The translations under genes and the position numbers were made by a program. A stretch of DNA of 32,702 nt from Physocladia obscura (Eukaryota; Chytridiomycota; Chytridiomycetes; Chytridiales; Chytriomycetaceae), in assembly GCA_027596945.1 (NCBI GenBank), contig JADGJH010000084.1, positions 1 to 32,702 on the forward strand, given 5' to 3'. The notes under the pieces were generated by a model, which saw only the letters and a program-made list of their open reading frames with translations, was not told the origin of the DNA and did not search any database. Shown one piece after another: positions 9,915 to 21,561 of this stretch; within the stretch, counting starts at the first letter, position 1; every line of letters starts with the position of its first letter.

Positions 9915-10919
9915 ATGGCCGATGCAGCATTACGTCGGAAAAAATTTACGGCAAAATATCTCCGCAATCAAACCAGTGTTGATGCTGCAAGTTTAGAGAA
10001 CCCCTCAACTTCAAACAAAGATTACCATCACAATGATAGCGTCATAAACGCAGAAACTATATCAAATCCAGATATCCCTGCTATTCTTTCTTCAAGCCAG
10101 CAATCGTCATCCAATAGCATTAATAGGGATGCAGAAAACATTTATCCAAATATGTTATCTGCGATCATGAGTAACGCTTTGCCTGGAACTGAAAATACAG
10201 CTAAAATTCCAGCAATAGCAACCACACCGCCAACATTAGAAACAGCAGTATTTGTTCCTCCCAGCGGCACAATGGCACAACCACAACAACTGACCTCTTC
10301 AAAATATACAGATTATGGTGACGAAAACCATGAAGAAATAATACAATTACGTCAGTCGATTCTCAACAAATCACGCAGGATCAGTTTGAATCCAAGCCGA
10401 CCTGTGACTCGCGAGAACCGACGCATCAGTACAATTAGTGGAGGATATTACATTGATCATCTCAATGATAACAATGAGGATACTGGCAGAGTCGGTGGCA
10501 ATGGCGATGTGGCTATAACTGAGTCTTCTAAGGAAGTCGAAGATTATGACGATAAAAATTATGGTCAAAATGATGACAAAGATTGCAGTAATGATAAAAA
10601 TGATAATAATGGTAGTAGTGGTGATGGTGGAAGCGAAACAGACTTCAGAAATTCCGAATTGTCCGATAAAGTGATGTCTAATTGCCCAATCATTGAATTC
10701 AGCGGAGTGATAAATGAGCCACAAGATGTGGAAAATCAATGCCAAGATGATGAAATGAAAATGGCCAAAGCGGCTGAATTTGAAACGGAAACGTTTCCTG
10801 CCAGAAATATACTTCCTTTGAAACTCGAAGATTTGCTGTATAAAAAAGAAAATGATGTCATAATCAAAGCTGCGAGACTGAAAAAACAGACTAAATGGCT
10901 CAATACATCTTTTTACTGA
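9915..10919 (+). CDS. Unrecognised disordered acidic protein
   Basis: A 334-residue single-exon ORF from the ATG at 9915 (the upstream GTG at 9912 is not a likely start). The N-terminus is basic (LRRKKFTAKYLRN). The centre is Ser/Thr/Pro-rich with two RRIS sites (SRRISL, NRRIST). A long Asp/Asn/Gly/Ser low-complexity block follows, and the C-terminus is helical and basic (KAARLKKQTKW). No domain is recognised. It could be an independent gene or the 3' exon of the preceding one; RRxS sites in both would fit a single phospho-regulated protein, but this is weak evidence. Confidence 0.5.
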   Translation: MADAALRRKKFTAKYLRNQTSVDAASLENPSTSNKDYHHNDSVINAETISNPDIPAILSSSQQSSSNSINRDAENIYPNMLSAIMSNALPGTENTAKIPAIATTPPTLETAVFVPPSGTMAQPQQLTSSKYTDYGDENHEEIIQLRQSILNKSRRISLNPSRPVTRENRRISTISGGYYIDHLNDNNEDTGRVGGNGDVAITESSKEVEDYDDKNYGQNDDKDCSNDKNDNNGSSGDGGSETDFRNSELSDKVMSNCPIIEFSGVINEPQDVENQCQDDEMKMAKAAEFETETFPARNILPLKLEDLLYKKENDVIIKAARLKKQTKWLNTSFY

Positions 10920-10920
10920 A

Positions 10921-10926
10921 AATAAA
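10921..10926 (+). terminator. Poly(A) signal AATAAA just after the stop at 10919
   Basis: AATAAA begins one base after the TGA stop codon. A T-rich tract then runs up to the URB1 start at 10971. Confidence 0.5.
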
Positions 10927-10970
10927 ATCTTTTTTCCCCCTTTTTTTTTTTTTTTTTTTATTCCTCAAAA

Positions 10971-13900
10971 ATGATGGAACCCAGCAACGATATTGAGATG
11001 GAAGATGCGATTAACCAGAACGAACATTTTGAAGATCATGAAAGCGAAATAGAAATAACTAATTATAACTCTGACGGGTCCGATGCTGACGATAGTGAAT
11101 CCAGTGATGAAGGGGGCGACGATACAGTTGATGGAGACGAATGGGCTGCTGAAATCAGCACCGTCAACAAAAGATTAGCAGAATCAACTTCAATCAAAAA
11201 TGAAAAGACTGGGAAGCAAGATGGAGCAGAGAGTATTGAAGATAATGATCATGATATTGATGCCGAGAGCGATGTTCAAATTTTGGAATCTGCTGCCACT
11301 TTTGCAAAACCATTATCACTAAGCGAGCTTCTCAACTGTCTATCTTCCGAAAATATCGAACTTATCGCAACTGGCAAGATACTTCTATTTTTATAATTTT
11401 TCGAAAGCGCTGAACAGTATATTTCAATAGGTCTCTCTCAATTCAATTATCGACTGAGACGTATTGTCAGATTCGTTGTCGATTACGAAATTTCTGAGGA
11501 ATCCGATCTTTTACGTGCTTATTTAAAAGCGTCTCCTGAAGTAAAAGAATTGTTGCGATTGTGGCATTTTCAACAGAAGGTTGTTTTTTTTTCTGTCTTT
11601 TTTGTGGTGTTGATATACAAGCAAAACCTTCAGCACGAAATCCAACGAATTGAATCCACAATTTTGGAAGTGCTTGCAAATGTGCTTACGGCAGCGAAAC
11701 TCATGGACTTGCGCGGCGTGGCAACAAGTCTAACAAAAGAAATTATTCGAGGACACATGAAACCGCTTTACAAGGCTATTTCGTCGAAAAAGCATTCATT
11801 GATTCAAGCAGGAATGAAATTGCTCAGCGCTTTAGTTATTCAGACTTCTGGATGTACAAGAGAACTGTTTGATACGTTTAATTTCACAATGAAGGTATGC
11901 ATTTGTGAACTTCCAAAACTTGACTTATTTTCTTTCGGAATTTATTTAGGCGCTCCCTTCTTTGTTCAGAATCAAAAAGTCTTCTGATAAAGGGCATATG
12001 GATGATGTTCGGGGGCTTTATATTCGATTTTTATTGGGATTCCTTATGTATGGCGATTTGAACGTGAAGAAAGGAATTTTGGAGACGAAGGACACAATCA
12101 GTGGAATTTTTAGAGGAACTTTAGAAGACCATTACTTGGTAAAAAGAAATTGTTATTTTCTCTATAAACTATGGTTTTTTTTAACCAAGTTTTTGCAGAC
12201 ACTTGACTTTATATTTTCAGTTTTAAAAAAAGCTGTGGTTGATGACAATCTCTTGTCGCGGAGTGTCAAGCAAGCGTTTTTTAACAGTTATGTTTTGGAA
12301 CTCATCACAAAGTTGTACAGTAGAAACGACTCTTCAATTCCTGGAACTACATCAGAATTTGATGAAAAATCAGGAAAAACTGTTGCGGATTTAGCCCATG
12401 ATTTTTTGATGCACTTGTGTACTCGTCCTGGCTTCGGAATTTGTTATAAAGAATCGGGTTGGTTGCAACTGAAAAAAGTGACAAGTTTGGGAGGAGAATC
12501 TGGAAATGTTGTTGTGACAACCAAAAACATACGGCAAAGAAATGGACATCTTTTGAAATGGGCCGCGTACTTACGGCCAACAGAAGTCGCTCAAGAGATG
12601 ACAATCTTATTGGAGCTTTTAAAAAATTGTCCAGAGCTCGTTCAACCGTTAAGTGCTTTTTTTCTTGTTTTTTTTTTTTTTACAGCAAGTCTAACATATC
12701 ACTATTATTTTTATTTTTATTTTTTTTCACCTTATAGATACTGGGCTCAAGTTTCTCATAGTTTTGAGCCACGGTTGTCTGTAAAATGGGTTGCGAATAT
12801 GGCTCTTGCTGCGAATATTATTGCCCTCCCTGTTCCGTCAATGTTGGCCACCAGCAACACCAAAAATTCCATTCAAACCATGCAGAATGTGGATCAACAG
12901 GTACCCCAAGATCCAAATACAGTTTTGGTTCCACCGTCTGTCAACATTTTGGCAGAAAATATCCTACCGACAGTGCTTACTAAGCTCGCCATGGGCCGTG
13001 CTTTACAACAAACAAGTATAACAGTTCGCCATGTCGCTGCTTTTGTCCTGAGTAGGGCATTAGAAAAACTTGGCTGCGTTTTAGTTGAGATTGAACGGGT
13101 GTACAAACATCTTGTCTGTGCAGCTGCAAATAGCACTGATGAGTTTGATATTACTATTGCAGGTGAAAATGGAGTTGGAGCAGAATGGATTCATTTGGCA
13201 GAATCTTTGGTGGATGAGATTCGAAAGCGAGTTCCAGAGGTACAAATTGTCCTGGGTTTGTTGGTTAAAATCAGTGACGGAACGTCTGCAGATTCAGGAA
13301 AGAAGAATCTCCAAATTCAAAGTTCCGCTGATTTAAATGCCGGGGTCAGTGACCAGCAAGCTGAAATGGAAGAAGACCGGACTGTTACTCCTATAGTTCT
13401 GCAGTGTGCATCGTTGAAACTTATTCGAGAATATCAAACACATTTCCCAGATTTACTTGCTGAATCTAAATTTGATTATGGGAAGCTCATTCCATCTGAT
13501 ATCAACGAATGTGCAGTCGAAATCCAAAAAAGTGTTGTCGAATTTTTACTCGAAGTTCCAGACTTCAAATGGTGGACGAATCCTGCTAACTCTCAACATT
13601 CTCATTTGCAAACACTATTGAAGTTGTTTTGTTTCTCTCATTCTGAAGAAATTCGAGTCCTTTCAAAGTCAGTGATAGCCCATTTTTTAGTATCTTCGTA
13701 TATCTTTCAAAGCAATATCGATGAAGTTAATTTATGGCTGGATGCAGTGTCAAATTTTTCAAAGTTGAGCGACTCTGGAGAAAAATCGATGTGTGTTATT
13801 TCTTGGTTTGATGCTGCTTGTTGCGCTGCCATAAAATCGCCTCACAAAATTATTGATCGCATGTCTCAATTAGTTGAAATATCTTCAACATTATTTGATC

Positions 13901-16900
13901 AACAGACCGAGCGGATTATTTCGCATGTTAACGAAAATCGATCACGGGCAAGAAAACTTCAAAAAATATCTTCTAGGACCGTAGAAAATGACGAAGAAGT
14001 CACAGACGAATCTCAAAGTTTTGGCAATATATTTCCATTTTCTCCTGTTTTGATTTGTGCCTTGGACGGTCTCAGTTCGTTGATAAAATCTCAGCAAAAA
14101 AAAAGCAAGGAAGATTCTGGCAAAAATTCTGACCGATCAATGGATATATTGATGATTGCGATGTGTTTTTCTGTTGTTGGGCTCAACACATTGGGTTCTA
14201 CGCAAGCTAGTGGAGAATTTTTATCCACTTTGGTAAATCAATTTTCAGAAGTTTCCCAAAGTTCTTCGTTTGAATTTGAAGCAAATGTTCCTGCTTCTTA
14301 TGTTTCATTGGTAGGAATAGTTGCACAAGGTGGCAAAATTAACGTAAATCGAAGAGCAACGATTCCAACACTAACAGCCAAAAGTGAGATAATTTTTTGT
14401 GAATTCTTTTATAATTTTTATTTCCAATAGCTAAGTTTCTGGATCTCATTTTCGATTTACTTTCTTGTGGCGATTCACAGTTTTATTCAAGTATTCGCCA
14501 ACTGCAAGAGTTTAAACAGTCAAAAGACTCATTTCATAGTGCGTTGACAATTATCTGTCGATTATCTCCCGTATTTGGACGGTCAATTTTGAGTTCGAAT
14601 TCCGATTTCATTCTGCATGCCCTTCCTTCTGATTGCGTGATTCCCAATTTGATCTGTTTAAGTCTTATGCCAAAAATTGACGTTATACTTTTGGAAAAGA
14701 TTAAAAAGCGAGTGCTAATGCAATCAACTCAACCGTCAATACTGACCAAATATGCTCAAGAAATTTTATTTTGGTTAGGCAACTCAAAGAAATTTCTTGA
14801 TCAAAATGCTGCAACGAATGTCTTCAACTTTTTAATTACGATACTTGAAAATATTCGTGGGTCCATTGAATGGTCTCACTTGAGGCATTTTATTTTCAAG
14901 CACCCATTTTTGTTGGACGCTTTTCTAAATGCGACGCATATTCTTAATTCAAGTAAGGGCTTGATCAATAATTCGCCACAAATTTTTCTTAACTTAAATT
15001 TTTGCTGCCAAAGGTTCGCTTGAGCTTGTGACTAAATTTTTGCCACTTGATTGTTCAAATACTACTATGGATATTTATAACTATTATATAAACCAAGTGC
15101 GCAACAAACTTTTGTCAGAATTATCCGCCGAGCCAAATTTTGTTATATCATCCGAAACAGTTCTTGCTTTCAAAGTTGTACGCTCATTCACAGCCGAGGC
15201 TGATTTGACAAGTATTTTAGAGTCTACTCTGGCAATTCCAGCGTCAAAAAATCAGATTCAAATAGAGTTGCAAAACAAGCTCATAGCATACATATTGACA
15301 ACACCGAGTACGAATAATTTCCGATTATCGCGATATATTTCTCGCAAAATCACAAAAAAAGCTTTTTGCCGATTACTTAAACTTTTGAAGCACAATGAAT
15401 CAGTTGAACTTGATCAAATTTTCGAATCTGCCATATTATCGGCCATATCTCCTTTAGCTCAAATAAGTTTGGGCAATAAAGCTTTACTTCGTGTATATGC
15501 AGACTCGGGCGAATTTTTCCCTACCGAAAACGATCTTCAAATTTTCGCTCAAGTTTCATCTCTTATTGACGTTGAAACACTCAATCTTCTCATCAAAAAG
15601 CCGACATCTTCACGTTTGAATGTGTTGCGTCATCTTGTGTTATCAAATTCAATCATTCGCGGCTGGGTTTTAAAACGCATTGATTTGCTGAAAGATTCTG
15701 TTGCTGAAGCTGTTCTTTCTGGATGCCTTACCGGATTGACTCACACGGATGAAAATGGAATAATTTCATGGTCAGATATTGCCACAAGCTTCGAAAAAAC
15801 TCAAGTTGGGAAACTCACACAAGTAGCAGACGCATTTATAGCAAAAATGGCCCAAAGAATTTTGAGTACCGCCGAAATTCGGCAAATTTCATTAAAAAAT
15901 GTTGATAATTGGGACAAGGATTGCACGACTAGAATTATTGCATTAAATTTAATAAGTCCTGAAGCTGCAAACATAATTGAAAAAACTTTTTCTGATTTTG
16001 TGGAAACCAATGAATTATTGCATGCGAACGAATCTTTATTTTGGGTTTCATACTACTTTGATGCAATCCTTTCCTCATCGAAGATTACTGAAAATTCGAG
16101 CGGAGCACAGTTTATTCTTTGCTTGAAAGTAATTCAAAACTTCTTCCAGCTCCGCAAGCGAGTGGAGATTCCGTTCAGCCAAGTTGATGAAAATGCAATT
16201 TGTGAATCCAACGCTGCAAAATTGATTGACAATGTGAAGTGCTCTTTTAGTGCAGATACTTTACGCAACGAAATCGTTGGCGGTTCTAGACTATTTGCAA
16301 TGAGAGATTTTTGGAAAACAAGTTTGAAGTACAGAATGAACGATCCAGGAGTACTTGGTCTCTTGGCAATTTTTGCTGATATTGTTTACACAAAGCAGGT
16401 TTGGATTTTTTATGTCAACGATTTAAAAACTTAACCAAATACCTCTGCAGGTAACTTGGCCAATTGAACTTGAACAACTATTTACTATGATTGGGAGTCA
16501 TTCTCAATTCAAAAGTATAATCACGCCAATTCCTGTTATTTCAAAAAATGCTGGCAGCATAATCCGCACATATACATTTCATCCTTGCAAATTGCCACTC
16601 ATTAAACTTGTTTGGAACTTAATTAAGAATTCTGATGTTCACATGATACCTCATATTCGCACTTTAGTGCTGGTACCCCTTTCAATGTCATATATGGGCT
16701 CTCTTCATGAAGCTGATCGCGAAGTTTTGCTGTTGTGGCGGCTGTACGAAAAAACACACGGCATTAGTGTTGCTTCTAGCGCAATTCTTTGGGGTCAGCT
16801 TGGGGCATCTGAAGATGACTGGAATTCGTTGACGATTAAAAATGTGAGCGGTGCAACTGGAACTGTTAATCCGATTGCAGCAGCAGAGGCTTTAAGTCCG

Positions 16901-19035
16901 ATTGATTCTAGCTTAATGGCTCAATCTATTCAGTCATTTTCTATTACAAACGATTTGTTTGGGTCTCCGGCTACATCTGTTACTGAACAAGGATTTTATG
17001 ATTCTGCATTTTTTTTGCCACTCATCGCCAACATTATTGCCTTCAGTGAGAATCAACTAGATTTGAAAAAATTTATTGAAAGTAATGCATTCGGATTGGC
17101 TATAGTGGCTCTATCTAGTGATTGCGAAGACGTACGTAAAGTGGCATACTTTATTTGTGACAAAACATTAGCAAAAATTTATGTGAGTTTAACGACAATG
17201 AGAAATTTCATTCTAACGTGTGTTTTAGGAATCCGAATCTTTGAAAGAAAAATTGCAACTAACTTTGGCGCTAACGATGCTTAAAAATGGAATTACTGAC
17301 AGAAATGACCACGTATTTCCACAAATACCAACTATTATCGCGCTATTTTTCAGCCATACTCTTTCCGTCCTATCAAAACCAGATCATTTTATGTTTCCGC
17401 TTGTCAATACTTTTTTACTTGCAAGACCAACCGTCGATTTTGAGGTTGATACTCAATTTTTTTCCAGATTTTTTTAAAAAGATTTTAAAACAGGATATCC
17501 CAATGTTCTATACCTTATTTAACTCTGCAACGGACAATTGTCGGCGAGAAAAGGTTTGGCTTTATAGACTTTTGTCTGGAGGTCTCAAAAGCTCAATGGT
17601 ATTTTTATTATTATTTTTTGTTGAAACTGAGATTTAATTTTTTTAATCAGGATTATCGGCTTTATAAACGCAGGCATGTTTTAGATTTGATGATCTCGTT
17701 CTTTCATTTTCCGCTTGCTGATATCAATATTCGAAAATTAACTTTTGAGGTTTCTCAGCTGTTTTGAATCTTGAAAAATTTCAAAATAACCTCCAAATAT
17801 TTTAATTTTAGTTTCTCTTCAAAGCAGCATCAATTCCATCAGTTCTTTTGGATTTACTTTTCGATCGAGGTTTGGTGACCTTTATAGCGACACTGTCGAC
17901 AACTATAGCTATTCATCCTCAAAACGAACTTGCAATTGCTCTACCACGCTTGATTTCAAGAATTAGTGAATCTTGGTTTGATGCAATTTCGTTACACAAC
18001 ACAAATCAAAAACGAAATGCAATTTGCTCCAATAATTTACTGTTATGTGTATTCAGTTTATTGAAGGCAGTTCAAGATGGATTTGCTGAATATATTAGAT
18101 CAATAACAGCAGAATCAACGAGCACAAGCTCAAATTTTTGGTGGTTTGCAATATTTTCTGATGCTTTGAAACTTGTTGCATCAACATTGAAAAATTGCCG
18201 GAAACTTGATTATAAGCTTCATGGAACTGGTAATATTCATGAGCTTGTCAAATTGATGGAATTTGTTCAGACTCTCGAAAAATATATCTCAAACCAAATT
18301 TCAATTGACGTTCCAACAAACGCTAGTGGTGCGTTACTGTTCGAAACAATATTTTCTCCAATTGAACATCAAAATCTGGAAACGATTTTTTCAAGCATTG
18401 AAGAAAGCTTATTTTTAGTTGTTCTCAACACAAGTGTTAATATTATGTCTGGTATTTATGGAAAACAGACCAAACAAAAGTTGAGCCGCATACTTCTCTG
18501 GGCCTGTAATCATGTGAATTATACAAAATCCGAAAATGACTATGCCGAGATTATGAAGTGGCTGAAACGTTTTGAAGCTAGGGAGTTATTGGAAATAGTG
18601 CGACCCAATTCTGATTGTGAATTTTTAGAATGTTTTGGAAAAGTCTTGGATATGCTATTTTCGGCGGCCAGTTTTGATGATTGTTTATTGCAGTGTGACG
18701 CTATTTATGTATTGATCAAAATAACTCAGCAGTCTGGTATTATTGGGCAAGGCAAAACTCAAAAAAAACAAAAAGTCATGGACAATCCACCGATAACGAC
18801 TTTTTCTTGGTTTTTGGAACAAGTGACAGATTTTAAACTGGATGGCAATACTTCAAAACATGTATTGGAGACCATCGTTACTATTTTGCGATTTGTTTAC
18901 AGCGGGACTGGTTTAGTTGTTGACAATGAGCCATCTATAAAATCTGTGTTTTCAGAGCGAATGAATTATATCTCCCAGAATCTGAACAACAGTGTGTGGC
19001 AAAATATAATATCAAAACTTCAAGAAATATCATAA
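10971..19035 (+). CDS. URB1: Nucleolar pre-ribosomal-associated protein URB1/NPA1
   Basis: Thirteen exons: 10971-11373, 11431-11579, 11634-11894, 11950-12138, 12199-12647, 12738-14383, 14431-14952, 15014-16398, 16451-17182, 17229-17444, 17494-17598, 17651-17749 and 17812-19035; 2459 residues. Yeast Npa1/Urb1 is an early 60S pre-ribosome factor that works with Dbp6, Npa2/Urb2, Nop8 and Rsa3 in the nucleolus. An acidic N-terminal tail (Asp/Glu/Ser, residues about 1-95) precedes the Npa1 helical-repeat domain: LLRAYLKASPEVKELLRLW, then DVRGLYIRFLLGFLMYGDLN, then SFEPRLSVKWVANMAL. The conserved C-terminal block is clear in exons 10-12 (FLLARPTVDF, DIPMFYTLFNS, DYRLYKRRHVLDLMISF). Its length is close to that of metazoan URB1. 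Intron 1 has a GC donor. The start is ATGATG at 10971 after a pyrimidine-rich leader. Confidence 0.9.
11374..11430 (+). other. GC-AG intron 1 of URB1
   Basis: The intron starts GCAAGA and ends CAATAG (57 nt, phase 1). No GT donor keeps the helical segment ELIATG-LSQF intact; a GT at 11338-11339 would also keep frame but would delete 12 residues. Confidence 0.6.
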
Positions 19036-19037
19036 GG

Positions 19038-19043
19038 AATAAA
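19038..19043 (+). terminator. Poly(A) signal AATAAA of URB1
   Basis: It lies two bases after the TAA at 19033-19035, in the 20-bp gap between convergent stop codons. Confidence 0.5.
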
Positions 19044-19055
19044 AAAATGATTTCT

Positions 19056-21092
19056 TCAAAAGCTGTCCAAAATTACAGCTTTACACAAAATTAGAATGAG
19101 GTACAAAATTGCCAAATTCGAAAAGACATCCCATCTTCTAGTTGCATAAACTTTGCGAACAATTGGCTCTTCATGTGGCAGCGTAATATCTAAAATAATA
19201 TCTCCCTTATTATTGTTCCCCAGTACCTTCTCCTTTTTTTCCAAAACCCACTCTTTGACCACTCTCTCAAGCATAGCCATTGGCAAAGCGCCTGATCCCA
19301 GAGTAACATCATGGAATTCTTTCACATTGAAATATTCAGCCAATTCTTTCTCAGCAAAGAGACGAAGGTCCTTAATCTTGAGTTCTCCAACTTTGTAACT
19401 TAAAGCCTGGCCATAAATTGCAGAATATCGATTAACTTCATTGACTGCCTCGGCATGCGTCATGGCCACTTTCGATGAGATGTAGTTAACGGCTTGTTCA
19501 ATCGACCAGCCCTTTGCATGTAGCCCAGAATCTACCACAAGCCGACACGCACGCCACATTTCCATTTCCAATCTGCCAAAGTATTCCAAAGGGGAAGTAA
19601 ACATTCCCATTTCTTCCCCAAGGAATTCGGAATAGAGACCCCAACCTTCGACATACGGCCCGGATAAAACAAGACGCCTGATCAAATGCTGATTTCCTTC
19701 CTCAATGACCATTGAAATGGAATGGTGATGGCCAGGGTTTGCTTCGTGCAAACACAAAGATTTCAGTTGATGCGTGGGTTTATCAATTTGCAAACGCAGG
19801 TTGATTGTAAACGTTCCGCCTGTCGTTGGTGTACCACTTTCATATTGCCCTAGGGCTGCACTTGCTTCTAAATTGTCCGGAACTGGTTTGACTTGACAAC
19901 TGAACGATACAATTAAAAACAAATGGTAATAATATAATTAACTTACTCAAACTTAGGAAATGAAGTGAAAATAGACTCCATCTTCAATTTACTTTCCGCA
20001 ATAATCTCTATGCAACGTGGAACAATATCTTCTCTGTTATTGAAATAAAGACTAGGATTTTGGTTGCGGTCTAAAAGTCGACCTTGAAATTCCTTCAAAG
20101 GCCCGTTGAATCCACAAGCAATTTTCGACTTTTCCAGCAATTTTTCAATTCTTTCAACTTCAGCCAATCCGATTGTATGAATTTCTTCAGGCAAATACGG
20201 AACCTCAGTGTAAAGTTCAATTCCAATTTCATATGCTCCGGGTATGTCAACAACACCGTCACTCTTACGGGCGTGATGAATGTACACTGTTTCCAAGAAA
20301 TCGCTGACACGTTTAATGCCTGGTAAAACTTCCTTAGACAATACAGGAACTAAGAAGTCCCTCTCTCCCACTAGATTAGCTGCCTCTTCAGGTTTGTTGA
20401 GGCCGGATTTTTTGGCGGCTTCTTCAAAAGATAGTCCAGATCCGTACATTTGCTTGCACTGCTTGACAAGAAGTGTGATACCAACAAAGTTCAAAGTGGC
20501 GTTTCTTCGAATGCCAGATTTGTAATTATCAATCATGTGGTCAAACTGTGCCGGAAGTAAGGAAAGACGAGTACGATAATTTTGCAAGTCTTGAGATGAC
20601 TCCAGTTGCTGCTGAGCGAAAATTGACTCGATAGCTGACAAGGGACCGAAAAAATGACTATAATCTGCATTAGAAGAAGAAAAAAACAAGAAAACAGCAA
20701 AAACTTCATAAATGTAAGTATACTTGTTTGACAATTCGAGATAAAAACCGACTTTTCCCGGTTGACCAATTTCAAGCAAGTTTCGGTCAATGGCTGAATT
20801 CAAAAACAAAACATCATCCTTTTGTTTTTTTGTGAAGCTTTTAGAATTTTCCCTTTCGAACACCTTCGTCTTTTCCTTAAGAGTCTTGAATGCGGTCAGC
20901 ATTTTCAGAGCAAAGCTTGCGGAAAGATCGAAAATCTTGTCTTCGTAACGCTAAAAAGAGAATTAGCCAATTCGTCGAATTCAAAAGATGCTTGCTCACT
21001 TTGATTCCAAATTGTGCACAGGCAAACGGATTCATCAGGAAAACAAGATCCACTAACTCATCGTTCAACGAGGCAATGATGAGGTCTGTCAT
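19056..21092 (-). CDS. DUF885-family putative metalloprotein with a C-terminal membrane segment
   Basis: Four exons, 21092-21000, 20950-20724, 20657-19947 and 19899-19056 (introns 49, 66 and 47 nt), give 624 residues. The DUF885 signature is plain: HEANPGH at residues 395-401, followed by EGWGLYSE from E428. This is a metallopeptidase-like HE...H...E pattern in an all-helical fold; catalysis is inferred and the substrate is unknown. Upstream parts also fit (NNHFFGPLSAIES, then QNYRTRLSLLPAQFDHMI). The last 25 or so residues form a hydrophobic helix (LAILYLILILCKAVIL), which suggests a tail anchor. The start at 21092 gives a short first exon. The gene converges with URB1 and sits beside a broken second copy. 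Confidence 0.8.
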
Positions 21093-21235
21093 TTCGGAAC
21101 AAAAATTATTCCGAATTCTGCAACCTTCACGTGACTTACCAAATTCTCAAATCTAAATTTACTGGATATGGTTTTTCTCCGCAAGGATGAACAATGTTTC
21201 CCAAAATATAATTTCAAATTATATCTTTCCCTTCC

Positions 21236-21525
21236 CTTTCACAAAATTAAGATGAGATACAAAATTGCAGAATTTACAACATGCCTCAAATTAACATCGA
21301 AAATAAGATACCAGTTTCCTTCTTTTTCATAATCCACTCTTCAAACCTTTTCATGATCAAAATCAGGAATCCTGGACTTCCGCATTCAACCCAAACAAAG
21401 CAAGCTGTATACTGTGCCATATCGTTGAGTAATAGTTTTTGATTATGAGTGTGGCTCCAGGTCGTCTGACAACGAAGGTATTGAAAGCTTCTTCCGTTAT
21501 CCACTTGCAATATTATTCCTAGCAT
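21236..21525 (-). pseudogene. Decayed 3' fragment of a second DUF885 gene
   Basis: Same strand as the intact gene. The frame reading CGSPGFLILIMKRFEEWIMK aligns with LGSGALPMAMLERVVKEWVL of the intact protein. Closer to 21241, in another frame, the translation VVNSAILYLILIL matches the intact C-terminal anchor (VFSNLAILYLILIL). The DNA is also similar there (21241-21283 against 19081-19125). The HEANPGH region is absent and the frame is broken, so this is a remnant of a tandem duplication. Confidence 0.7.
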
Positions 21526-21555
21526 ATTTCTATTTCCAAAATTCTATGGTATATT

Positions 21556-21561
21556 TTTATT
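21556..21561 (-). terminator. Poly(A) signal overlapping the SCAPER-like stop codon
   Basis: AATAAA on the coding strand contains the TAA stop (21559-21557), read as a Lys codon followed by the stop. Confidence 0.4.
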
